Origin: Morchella semilibera
Taxonomy: Eukaryota > Ascomycota > Pezizomycetes > Pezizales > Morchellaceae
DNA length: 64,000 nt
Direction of reading: 5' to 3'
Assembly: GCA_009192285.1 (NCBI GenBank)
Contig: WBVU01000009.1
Location: 124,001-188,000, forward strand
The translations under genes were made by a program, and so were the position numbers. Every line of letters begins with the position of its first letter. Positions within the stretch are counted from its first letter, which is position 1. Below are positions 45,357 through 57,010 of the stretch, piece after piece. The notes under the pieces were generated by a model. It was not told the DNA's origin and ran no database searches. It saw only the letters and a list, made by a program, of their open reading frames with translations.

Positions 45357-46286
45357 TAAATATCACTTGCGGCTGGTAATGACTGGCATGGGATTAGCTG
45401 GTGCATAGGGTTTATATATGTCGCTTAAGAGATTGATAGCTGGCGCCTGAAAATGACCCTGAGGGCATGAAAATAGTACTGGCGCCTGGGATTGATTCTG
45501 GGGATATAGGACTGGGATTGATAGTTAGCACCTTGGATGATACTGGCGCCTAACAATTACTTTCACAATTTCCGCTCTGGAAATCCGCATGTCCGACGCA
45601 GGTATGGTCGGGCACCCACCACCCACCACCATAAAATTATTAAGCGAGGCGCACCACCACCACCACCACACGGTCCAGTACTCCCGGGTCACATCCCACA
45701 CTTAAGCGAGCCCACCACCCCCCACTACCGCCCCTCGGCCTCCTCCCCCGCCGCCGATACCATCAATAGGTGAGGCACACCACCACCACCAATAGGTGAG
45801 CCATACCCCTAGAATTAAGCGAGGCACACCACCACCACCACCTCCACACCCACCACTACCACCGTACCCATCACCACAATCACACTCAGTACAATTAAGC
45901 GATCCAACCACCGCCCCTCCTGCCGCCACCACCACTACGACCACTACCACCACACCCCCATTACTACCATAGTGCGCCCGTACCACCCACCAGTGCCACC
46001 ACCCCACTACACCCAGCACTACTACCGCGTCTGCCCTATAAAATAATCGTCCCTGGGAATCCTAGTAATCCACAGTGCATTCTTGAGTCTCGTTTAGCTT
46101 AGTGCTGCACCCCCGGACCCACAAGATTGGGATTTGCTCCGCACCTCGCTTATTTTAGCACCGCACCCACTACGCACCCGAGCACCTACCTCCACCTTCA
46201 TCTTCACCGTCATCTTCACCTCCACCCCACTACACATCCTACCACCACTACTAAAATTAAGCGAAGCACCTACCACCGGTCGCATA

Positions 46287-46460
46287 CAGCAGACTCTCGC
46301 TATAAGGATATCTTATATAAGGATATACTCGCTATAAGGATACCAGTGGCCGGTCCGTAACCGCCGATTTACTAGCATTCCCCACTTTCTATAAGGATTA
46401 ATTCACTATAAGGATACGTATTCTTGGTCCCGGCCATATCCTTATAGCGAGAGTCTGCTG
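46287..46460. mobile_element. Pogo/Tc1-type MITE
   Basis: 174 bp with inverted ends CAGCAGACTCTCGCTATAAG and the matching CTTATAGCGAGAGTCTGCTG, flanked by TA (46285-46286, 46461-46462). The motif CTATAAGGATA recurs inside both arms. CAG-x-GACTCTCG ends with TA duplication are typical of fungal pogo/Fot1 elements. Confidence 0.9.
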
Positions 46461-47429
46461 TACCACCCACCACCCACCACCCACCACCACCAAAATTAAG
46501 TGAGGCACCCCTACCACTACTACCCGGCCACCACCACCACCACCACCATCACGCCCATCACACCCAGTATTACCATCGCGCCCGCCACTACGTTCGCATA
46601 CCACCACAATTGAGGGAGCCCACCATACCCCACTACCGCCCCACCCCCCGCCACCACTACCAACCACCACTTCTATCACCATGCTCGCCTCCACACCATG
46701 GAAGACACCCAAATGGCTCCTCGCCTCTGCGCTCGCCTCCACATCATTGGAGCCATTATGTAGCCACACCCATATGGTGGTACCTCGTTCGCAACCTTGA
46801 ATGTGGAACCATCGTGCCCACCACCACCACCACCACCACCTCCACTACCGCCCCTACCCCGCCGCCAACATCACCACCCCTACACCCACCACGCCCGCCA
46901 CTATGGTCTCATCCCACCACAATTAAGCGAGCCCACCACACCTCACTACCGCCCCACCCCCCGCCGCCACTACCCACTACCACTTCTATCACCATGGTCG
47001 CAACTCCTGTCAGGCCAGTTTGCGTCACATACAAACAAATTCAACGCACCCTCAGCACCCAAGCTCACCACCACACTCGCAACCATGCTCGCCTCCACAC
47101 TATGGAAGACACCCAAATGGCTCCCCGCCTCTCGCCTCCACATCATTGGAGCCATTATGTAGCCATGCCCATATGGTGAGCGCCTCGTTCGCAACCTTGG
47201 ATGTGGAAGCGAGCCCACCACACCCCACTTCTGCCCCTCAGCACCCCCCCCCCACCTCCACCTCCACCACCACCACCACCATGTCCTCGACCACCACCGT
47301 GTCCTCTACCACCACCATGTCCTCGACCAACACCGTGACCTCAACCATGACTACCGCCACCACCACCACCTCCACGCCCACCTCCATGTCCACCTCGAGT
47401 ATCTCCCTACCTCTATATTCTGATACCCA

Positions 47430-48280
47430 TGCTAACGTCTCTATACAGAGTCTAATTCACACCCAAACCCACGTTCAAAATAACGCCTTGTCCACGCCCA
47501 AAGCGACGATTTCTGCAAGTAGGGTAGTCTAATCGCTGTGCGGGGAGAAGATGTGCCAGGCGCTGCTGACGTTGCTATCACTCGCCAGGCGCTGCGGTAA
47601 CCTTCGGAGATTGAGTTTGTCTACCAAGCGCTCTGAGCGCCCTGAGCACCTGGAGCGCCTGGCGGAAGCCCCGAAGCTTGCTGATGTATGATGGCACACC
47701 AAATTAAGCAAGGCACCCACTCTCACCTCCACTACCACCACTAAATATCACCTGCGCCTTACAATAGACTATTTAAAAAATATCGGCGGATAGGAAGGCC
47801 AGCATCTGCTAGCCGGAGTTAGTAGGTTTGGTATTTTCTATGCCACTTACAGGGCCCACTGTCATGGTATCAGAAGTACAGCTGTGCGAGTGTGGTTATA
47901 AACTGCGTTTACCTGATCATGGAGACCCGGCACGGCGGGTAGAGGATTATCTTTTTTTCGCCGAACTTTTTTTTCTGTACTTACTGTAATCAGTTGTTTG
48001 ATCGCGCAAATAAATATAATAACAGATCGCATCGTTTTAACCGTATAAAGGTAGACTTTCATTAGCCTATACCCCTGCTGGAAAATCTCGCGCACCGGCA
48101 ATCAGGGTCGATAAGCGAGATCGAGATCTGGTTTTACATATATGTATATGTATAAGCTTTCCGACCACCTTGCCTCCGCACCCTTCCGACCACCTCTCCT
48201 CAACCCCCAGCACCCATACCTATATCCGTCCCACCTTCCCACCTTCTTTCTTTCTCTCCTTCTCTTCTTCTCCATCACTC
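47430..48280. repeat. Segmental duplication, copy 2
   Basis: Matches 43230-44400 in the same order but lacks most of the middle coding fragment. Divergence is low to moderate. The two copies are direct repeats about 4 kb apart. Confidence 0.72.
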
Positions 48281-48465
48281 ATCTTCTCCATCTCATCACC
48301 ATCCATCTCCCCGATTTCATCATCATCCATCTCGATTCCATCAAAGCCAAAGAGGTATTTATCCATCATCGGAATCCGAACTTTTACTAACTACATGTAT
48401 CTGTAGAGTCTCTACCTATCTCGCATCTCTGCTCCAGCATCACCCCCCTTCCCGTTGGATTCACC

Positions 48466-49432
48466 ATCGTGTAACTCTAATATCCTTGCTTTTTCTTCCT
48501 GGGATCGTTCATGACGAGTAACTCCAGTACATTGTTACTCTCTTGGGCTCGTCCATGACGTGTAACTCCAATATCTTTCTTCCTGGGATCGTTCATGACG
48601 AGTAACTCCAGTACATTGTTCCTCTCTTGGGCTCGTCCATGACGTGTAACTCCAATATCCTTGCTTTTTCTTCCTGGGATCGTCTATGACGAGTAACTCC
48701 AGTACATTGTCCCTCTCTTGGGCTCGTCCATGACGTGTAACTCCAATATCTTTCTTCCTGGGATCGTTCATGACGAGTAACTCCAGTAAATTCTTCCTTT
48801 CTTGGGCTCGTCTATGACGTGTAACTCCAATATCTTTCTTCCTGGCATCGCTCATAACGAGTAACTCCAGTACATTGTTCCCCTCTTGGGCTCGTCTATG
48901 ACGTGTAACTCCAATATCTTTCTTCCTGGGATCGTTCATAACGAATAACTCCAGTACATTGTTCCCCTCTTGGCTCGTCTATGACGTGTAACTCCAATAT
49001 CTTTCTTCCTGGGATCGTTCATGACGAGTAACTCCAGTGAATTGTTCCTTCCTCAGGCTCTCTCTCTTGGGCTCGTCCGTGACGTGTGACTCCAATATAT
49101 TATTCTCCTTCCCCAGTCTCCCCCCCTTGGGCTCGTCTGTGACGTGTAACTCCAATATTCTTGCTTTTTCCTCCATTCACTATCCTTCCTGGGATCGTTT
49201 ATGACGTGTGACTCCAAGATTCTTGCTTTTTCTTCCATCCCCCTCTCCCTTTGACGTTCATGATGTGTGACTCCGGTATTATTCTCCTTCCTCATTCTCT
49301 CACGGTATTTTTCTCCCCTAGGCTCGTTTATGACGTGTAACTCCAATATTCTGACATGTGACTCCATTATATTGTTCTTTTCCCTCAGTCTCTCCCCCTT
49401 GGGCTCTTTCATGACGTGTAACTCTATTATAG
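48466..49432 (-). repeat. 84-bp minisatellite with alternating 42-bp half units
   Basis: Half units GGGATCGTTCATGACGAGTA (ACTCCAGTACATTGTTCC...) and GGGCTCGTCCATGACGTGTA (ACTCCAATATCTTTCTTCC...) alternate, giving an 84-bp higher-order period, regular at 48540-49040 and more diverged to 49432. The period is 28 codons. On the minus strand frames stay open for long stretches, reading DPRKKDIGVTRHRRAQ and, in the diverged part, ILELHVTDEPKGGRLGKENN. Whether it is or was a repeat protein is unclear; no start, splice site or flanking domain was identified. Confidence 0.85.
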
Positions 49433-52297
49433 TACTCGAGCGTCAATTAGATGTAAATATCCCCCACTATTCGATATTTTCGGGTACTAACTTCTGGCAT
49501 ACAGATTTTGATTTGGTGCTAGTGATTATATGCGCATGGGGTGTGGAGCATTCGATGGGTATCTTGGACTTTGTTGGTATCATATATTATTTGTCTTTGC
49601 AAGTAATATTGTCGGGGGTGCTTGAAGGGATGTTCAGAGGTTCGTTATCTGTTCGTGGCTGAATACAGGTTTGTCTTTTTTTTTTTGATGATGATTAAAC
49701 TCTGTCTCATCTCCGTCACTTGCTGTCAATTTTTTGCTCGCGGTAGGCATCCATTTATAAAATCTGACGTTCTCAAGCACATCGTATATAACCAGGTATG
49801 GCCCTCGAGTATTCTTCACAGGCACAATCTTGTCCCCGAAACCTTTAAAACTGCACATCCTTGTGAATATTAGGTTTGCGACTGGCACAACAATCCAAAT
49901 GTTTATGCTTTTCTGATACCATGAGATTCAACAGGGTCTTCGGTGATAATTCTGTATTGTGATACGTACCGGTAATACCCGCTCTGAGTACAGTGGGTAA
50001 AGTACGACCTGACGATCTTTAGGTAATAGTAGGTAGGATGTGGATTTTATCTCTATCGATAAAATCATGGATATCATTGCAGGGACTTGGCTCCCAGATT
50101 AGTCTTCATTTGGTTTTTTTAACCCGGATTTATGCGGTCTGGTGTCGTCCGCGAGGGTGCTCGGGGCTAGCAGAGATGGAGATGCGTCTGCCTTTTAGGG
50201 GGGGGTCCCTTGTTCTGCTCGCGTAGCGGGGTGTTATGCCTTGAGGTGTTCGAAGCAATCGAGGCAAAATGTACTATTGATATAATTACTCTCCCAAGAT
50301 GGGCTAAGGTGCTGGTAATCTCATCTCCTCAGATATGCTTGCCGCGAAATTGATTATTTTCCCCCGCATGATAAGAACCGACCTCACCAAGATAGTTAAC
50401 GTGGGATAAAATTGTTTTTGGGTGTAAAAATAGCCGTGGTTTAACTTTAATGCACTTAGATTGAGCTAATTGCGATTCTGTAGGTTTGGTTGGCAGGTTG
50501 CCAACATAATAAGTAGTTGCGACATTACTTGATTTCACCGCAAATATATATATGTACCTAGTCATAGTATGATTACCTCAACACCGAGCTGCCCGACCAA
50601 GGCAAGCAGGAGGACTTGCCCCGGGGATACCCGCCCCGTAGACATGCGTCCCCTCCGTATCAAAAGAAACCCCTGCAAATACCACGCAAAGGTTTTACAT
50701 TATGGTGCATATTTCTGATACCACTAGATATTATACCCAGATTTTCCGAAAGACTTGAAGTTGTATCCACATCTGAGTAAAGACACAAAGAGATCAAGAT
50801 GCTCGGTGGTACAACAGGCACAAAGAAAAAAGAAGATCCGCCTACGTACCTATCCTACGACCAAATTATCACGCTACGAAGGAAAAACTCAGGAAAAGCT
50901 AGCAAGAAATATAGTAACTGATGCAAAGCGAGTATACAGGTTCAGAACATCCCACTCGACGTGAAAGGAAGAGTTTCCGGGGGGCCTACGGATTTTTTTC
51001 TATGCATGTGGGATACGAAGAATATTACAATTATTATTGGCTTGGGAGTTGCTATATTGTAGCCATCTATAAAGTCTTGCTGGACGCACAGATGAGTATT
51101 GAAAGAGAGGGCTAAACGCCTCTTGGATTAAACCCTGGTGAGTTATTAGTATTATTCTTTGGTGACGGAAACTGATTATTCGCACGCTTATCCGGCAAGT
51201 TCTATACATGAAAACCTATTCTCCTTTTCCAGAGCCTTTCATAGTTTCTCGCGGGTGGGCTTGAGCTGAGCACAATCATTTAGGCGGCAGCTGACTGTGC
51301 CCAGGGTTTCGGAAAGTGATGCACATCTTGAGTGGACAACGCTGAAACACATTATCACAATAGAACACAATCATACAGAACCTCTCTACTATACCTAAGC
51401 ACTAAGCATAACTTGATGAAGAGCTCTGCATACCCATATTTACCTTGAAATAGCCTTGTGCAGAAATTAATTTCCGTGTGGCTATGAGATCACCGAATGT
51501 GCACCACTTTCCAACACTCTGGGTACACCGGGGCTTCTAACGGGGCATATCGGTTTCGATTCAACCCAACTCCAAAAGCAATGAGACCAACCCTATCATT
51601 GTGAGAACCGGTTCAACTACTCAAACGAATGTTCTATGAGCGGCAATAAACCTGATGACCCACGACAAAATTCTCAACAGGAAATGCTTATCTCTTTGAG
51701 TATCGTGCGGGAGCAAAGAGACCTTGATTATTGATAGAGTCCGTTCAACTGCCAGTTGGGCCTATTTTCAAAGCTCATGAATCATTCATTCGATAAGGTA
51801 AGTACCGCACCAACCATCTACTTATACGGCCCAGTCTAAGCATTTTGGGCCGCATAACCGGCAAACTACTGGAAACACAACCGTAGACTACATGCATACT
51901 CTGAACGCTCTCTGGATTCGTGGAAGAAAAGCATGGTGTAAAGCAATCCGTTAAACACGGTGAGTCTGGACATGCCTTCGCAAAGGGCATGGCCAAATGA
52001 ACGCAGTCGGAGTGACTACGAGATTATGATATTAATGATCTCCATAGCTTTGACCATACAAGATACCATTACCGCATGCAGCCTAACTGAATGCTAAACA
52101 GAGAGACTAGGAAGGTCAAAAGGACAAGCTGCGAATACCAGTTTCTTTCACCTGTAAATTGAGACGTGCGAGCAAGGGGCTCCTGGAGGGCGGAGCAGTC
52201 GAAAGTTCGCAAATCTTTGGACAACGGTATGGATGACGCATGATATGATGACTGAATGTCTCGTAACCTAGGCCTGGACCTTAGGTGGTGCTCGTAA
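49433..52297. repeat. Decayed dispersed repeats; no gene recognised
   Basis: The block at about 50362-50550 (AAGAACCGACCTCACCA, GTTTTTGGGTGTA, TTGAGCTA, GGTTGCCAAC) recurs at 57474-57650. The block at about 51325-51545 (CAGAACCTCTCTACTATACCTA, AAATAGC, CACTTTCC, CTGGGTACAC) recurs at 53200-53380. A plus frame at about 49747-49873 (HPFIKSDVLKHIVYNQVWPS) looks mildly coding but has no supportable gene structure. Confidence 0.45.
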
Positions 52298-52555
52298 TTG
52301 TCTCATCCCGGCGTAGATATCTATAGGTGCCTTGGAAGTGACCCCAGAATGGACGGAATGTCTGGTTGTCGTTCGTCCAGTCCTCGGTCCCTCCAGGACT
52401 ATCCGTTAGTCTGTGAATACTGTCCTCCCGGTGTGGTCCACGATGACGAAGCGCTTCGTGCCTCGCCTCGATACAAATGCCTCGAGGTGATACGAGGTAT
52501 ACCCTTCCAGGAGCCGAAGTACCTCGGTACATGGTATATCACTCGACTCGAGTGA
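52298..52555 (+). CDS. Possible coding fragment, unknown
   Basis: An open plus-strand frame in a locally GC-richer patch; it has no ATG at its left end. It reads LQDYPLVCEYCPPGVVHDDE and then YKCLEVIRGIPFQEPKYLGT before a stop. The CEYC pair and aromatic-rich tail look protein-like, but no domain is recognised and the opposite strand is also open. It may be a shadow or a relic exon. Confidence 0.2.
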   Translation: MSHPGVDIYRCLGSDPRMDGMSGCRSSSPRSLQDYPLVCEYCPPGVVHDDEALRASPRYKCLEVIRGIPFQEPKYLGTWYITRLE

Positions 52556-54069
52556 ACTTACTATATACTATACAAGCTGCCAGAGCAGAGATACTCGTGC
52601 ACTACGGATCTCGGGTGATTGAACCTGGTAAGAACTATTGAGAACCCACTGCCAAAACCTACTTTACCGGACGTCCGAATATCCAGATAAGGCAGTATTG
52701 ACGTCCTAGAGCTTACAATGCCCGGGGTTGAGCCGTGTGTCAAGAACAAGACCCAATTGGGCCGGTTTTGAAGATAATAGTGATATTTTGTACACAAATA
52801 GTGCCGAACAGGGCTCAGTTAGCGGTCTCTTGGATAAAATCGTGTATGTGGAAATAATCATTAGAAAGATCTGTAAGATTTTGAGAGTTAGAGATGGGGC
52901 TTAGACACGCACGCCTTCCTTTTCTACACCTCTACACCTTCTACACCTTTGCTTCTACACCTTCATCTTCACGCCTTCGTCTACACCTGCCCGCCCCATG
53001 TTTCCCCGCTGCATTTGAGCATTGCATCGACGTCCAGGTATGGGCTAATCGGTAAGGTAGGCGGCGAAAACAGCGAATCCAGCTCTCAACCAAGGAGCAC
53101 CCAACCAAGCACTCAACCAAGCAAGCAGATACGGCATCCAGGTAAGCAGGCGTAAGCAGGCAGTAATGGTTTTCAGTAGGTAGTAAATGTATGGAAAGCT
53201 ACACAGAGCCCAAATACTTTATCACAATAAAAGAAAATCGACCAGAACCTCTCTACCATACCTATGCACCAGGCACACACTCGAAGGGCATCTGCACACC
53301 AATAGCTACTTTAAAATAGCTTTGTATGGAAATCAATCAATGTGCGTCACTTTCCGCCATTCTGGGTACACATGTAGTCGGGAAATAATTAAAAATTTAA
53401 TCTGTGAAATTTACCTGTGCAGAAGAAGCGGAAATACTGGCCAGCCTGCGCATCAGTACCTTTCGGCAGATAAAATAACTATATAGAGATTATCACGTAT
53501 CCTAGAAAACATAGCATTCCAGGTACACTATGAAAGTACCAAAATTGATATCGTACAATGTTTAATTCGGAGATGTGTAAGCATGATATACTCATTGTCA
53601 TGGGTGGTAAAGTACCTCGAAGAGGATCGAGATAGCTCGGGCAATAATGTATATGGCTCGAGAGAACCCAAAAGGGTGTCTCTAGAAGGAGGGGTAACGC
53701 GATACACCCCGTCCTTTTTGCCCCGATGTGCACCGTGGACCACAATGAGTCCTCCTATAATAGAGGGATTAGATATGGAAGGCCTATTATTTGATAAAGG
53801 AGATAACGGGGTCTGTCAGTGAAGCCACAAAAAGCTCGGTTCTTCCGTGGGGTCAGCATTCTATGCACAGACTAAATGATAGAGATAAGGCGGCGGACCA
53901 TATATAATTTATGGGTCATGGGCGATCACTCGGTTTCGGCGATAATTAGTATCAAGTATATATCTCATACATTCTTACATGCAACCCATAGATTATAGCA
54001 ACCGCCCCCATCCCTTCCCACAGGTGGCGTGATCTCCCTCGTCAATAGAATAACAGAAAGTAAAAGGAA
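52556..54069. repeat. Dispersed repeat copies; no gene
   Basis: About 52910-53170 is an inverted relative of the GAGGTGTAGA-rich family described at 54070. Second copy of the 51325 block at 53200-53380. A GATCACTCGGTTTCGGCGA block (about 53926) also occurs at 26178. Confidence 0.4.
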
Positions 54070-55260
54070 CTTTACCGCCAGTCCACATATTTTTATGAGC
54101 TTGATATGTGGTTAGTTAAACAGGATATATAGCTGATTTGGCATCTCATACGATATTCTTTATCATGCCTTGTTGAAGCTAATCTTTGGCTAGAACTGAT
54201 ATTTTTGTTATATGATACGTGATCATACCCATATAGTAATGATTTTATTCGGCGAAAACTCTTGATGCACGGGTAGGCAAGTATGCACGCTTATTCTGGA
54301 CAGGTAAATTTCACAGGGTGTGTTTTTATTCATCTCCCAATTAAATATGTACATTTATCTCCAATTCATTACTGCGCCAGCCACTCACCTACCTGCCTGC
54401 CATACATACCGGCCGTTCCTGCCTGCCGTACCTGCTTGATTTGCTGCTCCATGCGGGCTTGATTCCATGCTAGATTAGCCCGACCCGCTTGATTCCCTGG
54501 ATTCGCTGGGCTGCTTGGTTCACCGGCCCATATCCTCGCAGCGATGGTGATTAATTCGAGAGGAGGTGTAGGTGGGGCCGTAGGGGTGGAGGTGTAGAGG
54601 TGGTGTTGTGTATAGAGCCGTAAATGAAGCTGTGTACAGTCCTCTATAAGAATAATCGCCCTATGGCGCGGCGCGTCTTAAAGGTATTTCGGCTAGAACA
54701 ATCTTGGCTGCTCCGAATGCCCTTGAGCCAATTAGAGCATGGCAATCCAGCACTTTATGGCTGGAAATCACATCTTAGCCGCAATTCTGTATGAAGAAGG
54801 TATAAATGAGTATAATACTGTTCCACTTCACCAGGTCTTGGTGCTTTTCATATACAAAAATAGGCAAATGCCATCCGTTATAACTTTTCAACCAGACAAA
54901 ATATCAAGAATCTAACACAGGAGAGTCTTCATATTAGCTATATCTACGACTTTCTGTGTTAGAATTTTGATATCTTGTTGAAAAGTTATAGGCGGTCCAG
55001 TTTGCGTTGCCTTTAACGTGCGCGGCGCCATATAAGGGTACGCGTTTACGGTCCTTTCTTGGTTTTGTCGGTACCTTTATAGGGAGATTCAACTGTATAT
55101 GGATCCGTGTGCATGAAGCCCTAGATGAAGCTGAAGGTGAAGCCGTAGAAATAGAGCCGCAGAGATGATGATGTAAAGATGAAGTTGTAGAGGTGGGGTG
55201 TATAGAAGGTGTATAGAAGGTGTAGGGGTGAAGATGTAGAGGAGGGAGGAAGGGCGTGAT
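54070..55260. repeat. Unclassified dispersed repeat family, copy 1
   Basis: In order: CTTTACCGCCAGTCCACAT, GATTTTATTCGGCGAAAA, CCTGCCTGCCATACATACC, GATTCGCTGGGCTGC, then a GAGGTGTAGAGGTGG-type minisatellite. Related blocks occur at about 56330-57010, 58060-58290, 60340-60970 and 61335-61370. No coding capacity. A MITE sits inside (54881-54988). Confidence 0.5.
54881..54988. mobile_element. Hairpin MITE with TA duplication
   Basis: 108 bp; arms TAACTTTTCAACCAGACAAA and the inverted match ending CTTGTTGAAAAGTTA, with further pairing (TCTAACACA and TGTGTTAGA). TA flanks both sides (54879-54880, 54989-54990). Confidence 0.75.
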
Positions 55261-56329
55261 ATCTCTAAGTCCCCAACCCCCCTAACCCCTCCAGAACCAT
55301 AACCCTCATTCCCGCCGAGATACTCATTTTGATTAACTGATTTCTCTGTGAATGATTCGCTCGGGGAGGACCCCTAATTGAACTTGATTGGGAACTGAAT
55401 AGGCGGCAAATGTCAGTGTTATCACCGAATCAGGGTGATTCTGCATCTAGCGCTCATATCGCGATCAGATCAGACATCGGCCTCAAAATCGGTCTGGTAT
55501 TCTCATGCGGACTGGCGGTAATGGAACTTGCTAGGAGAGAGGGACTCGTTCTGCCTCAACCATACCTCTCTTGTCTTGGGCCTCGACAGGGCGACAGTTA
55601 AGCTGTGGTGGACTTTTTTCAATTCACAAATTGCATGTGTGCGACCTTCCGGTTATGCTAAAACAGAACAGCTTTCTCCCTAGAAAGCCTCTCTATCTGC
55701 TGCCATCTCACTAAGGAAGTAGGGCGGAGGGAAGATATGAATGGTCTCTTCAGGAGGTGAATGTGAGAAGTGCCAATCTGAGATAATGTCGATCTTCAGT
55801 CAGTCTCCCAAGCATGGTTCCTCCAACCTCAGTCTTGTGTAGTAGCCGGGGGCCTCGGTGGGCCGGTCCGGGCTGGGGAGGAGGGTCGACCTATCCCGGA
55901 AGGTCGGGCTGACATGACTAGGGGTGGTCGTCCGGACTAGGTCTTTGTTTGCCTGGAGTAATGTATTTGTTGATCTCGTTTAAATAATCTCAGCCAATCT
56001 CCAGCTTTTACACTCAATAATATATTAAAGGGTTTATAGAAAGCTAATATTGCATCAACTCTTTGAGCTCGGGCTTACTCATTTAGCCCGCGCTAAATCT
56101 TGACCCTTGCTCGGCATGGCCTGCTCAGAAAAAAAAAGCTTGGGTAGCATGTCTTAGGCTCTAGCCTATCGGAGCTACTGATAGCAGCTTCTTGAAGCTG
56201 TGGTGGAATGAAAATTGGGCTAACATACGAGTCGAAGATCTCTAGACCTTGCAGGCACCAGGTCAATGGACAGCAGATACTTAAGTATCTATACGGAACT
56301 CTAAATATTTGTGCATGGCTGTAGATACC
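55261..56329. other. No gene recognised
   Basis: Short ORFs without motifs (for example 55410-55601). Decayed GGGC-rich repeat pieces near 55840 and 56060. Confidence 0.35.
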
Positions 56330-57010
56330 TTAACGCCAGTTCATATATTTAGATAAACATAAACAGAGGCTTGATCCCGGGTTGTGGAAGCCTTTTTCTG
56401 GTTTTTAGTCCTCTCTGTGGGTCCTTATTAACCTTCATTGTTTTGATCGATTTTGTATTCTTCAGAGCTTATGATATGTGATAATGGAAGAATTGTTTTA
56501 TTCACTGGAAAATCCTAAGTAGGCCGGTATTCACGCTTATCCTACATTGGTAGATTTCACAAGTTAAATTATGCACCCCGGCAGTCCTCAAAGTGGTGGA
56601 ACGGCGACAAAGAATCACAATCCCGCAGCTACTGGCCACTGCGCAAAGGTTGGAGGTCCATTTGATTTATATAGATCGAATTGCGTCAGACAGAGCCATA
56701 TAGTAACTAGAAACAAAAATGGAAAATTGTAACTGGGTCTAGCTTTGGTGATATAGTGTATTGAGCCAGTTACATCACTCTAAGGACCCCCGGGGTATAT
56801 GTCCAAAATTATTTACTGTAGCGGTCTGCTTACCTGCTTAGTCTGGTACTTAATTCCGTGCTCTGCACGGTGCGGAGCTTGAATCTTCCTTGTTTGGATT
56901 TGCTGGATTCGCTGCTTAATTCACCAATTAGCTCATATCCTAATGATGATGATTAATTGGAGGTAGGTGGGGGTGGGGGTGCGGGTGGGGGGGGGGGGGA
57001 GGTGTAAAGA
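56330..57010. repeat. Unclassified dispersed repeat family, copy 2
   Basis: Shares with copy 1 the GATATGTGATAATGGAAGAAT, GCTTATCCTACATTGGTAGA, CTGCTTACCTGCTTAG and GATTCGCTGCTTAATTC blocks and ends in a G-rich run at 56960-57002. Interrupted by the MITE at 56574-56797. Confidence 0.5.
56574..56797. mobile_element. MITE with ACCCCGGGGGTCCT inverted ends, copy 3
   Basis: About 224 bp. Left end ACCCCGGCAGTCCTCAAAGT; right end TCACTCTAAGGACCCCCGGG. The interior matches copies at 994 and 1728, with better arm pairing than copy 1. Inserted in the dispersed repeat family. Confidence 0.78.

Larger units (their letters stand above)
40213..47760 (+). repeat. (CCA)n-rich complex repeat field with AATTAAGCGAG motif
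   Basis: About 7.5 kb of CCA/CACC-rich sequence on plus. About 25 copies of AATTAAGCGAG or close variants (for example at 41254, 41506, 41680, 42343, 44517, 44540, 45197, 45815, 45893, 46920) are spread at irregular spacing. Longer blocks recur: CCCGCAATCGTGTACCCCTT (40455, 40582, 45002); GAAGACACCCAAATGGC followed by CATTGGAGCCATTATGTAGC (41940, 42475, 46700, 47105); and CGGAAATCGGGAACCGCGCT (40965, 44407). Long ORFs here are by-products of the trinucleotide runs. Two MITEs interrupt it (45236-45356, 46287-46460). Confidence 0.85.

Noticed and set aside
44841-47532. ORFs of 150-190 codons in the CCA field
   Set aside because: Same reason; they run across MITEs and repeated blocks.
48466-49432. 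CRISPR array
   Set aside because: Units alternate without unique spacers, and the genome is eukaryotic; it is a minisatellite.
49622-49873. Plus-strand ORF with HPFIKSDVLKHIV
   Set aside because: The last 40 residues look protein-like and follow a possible acceptor, but no upstream exon or family was recognisable.
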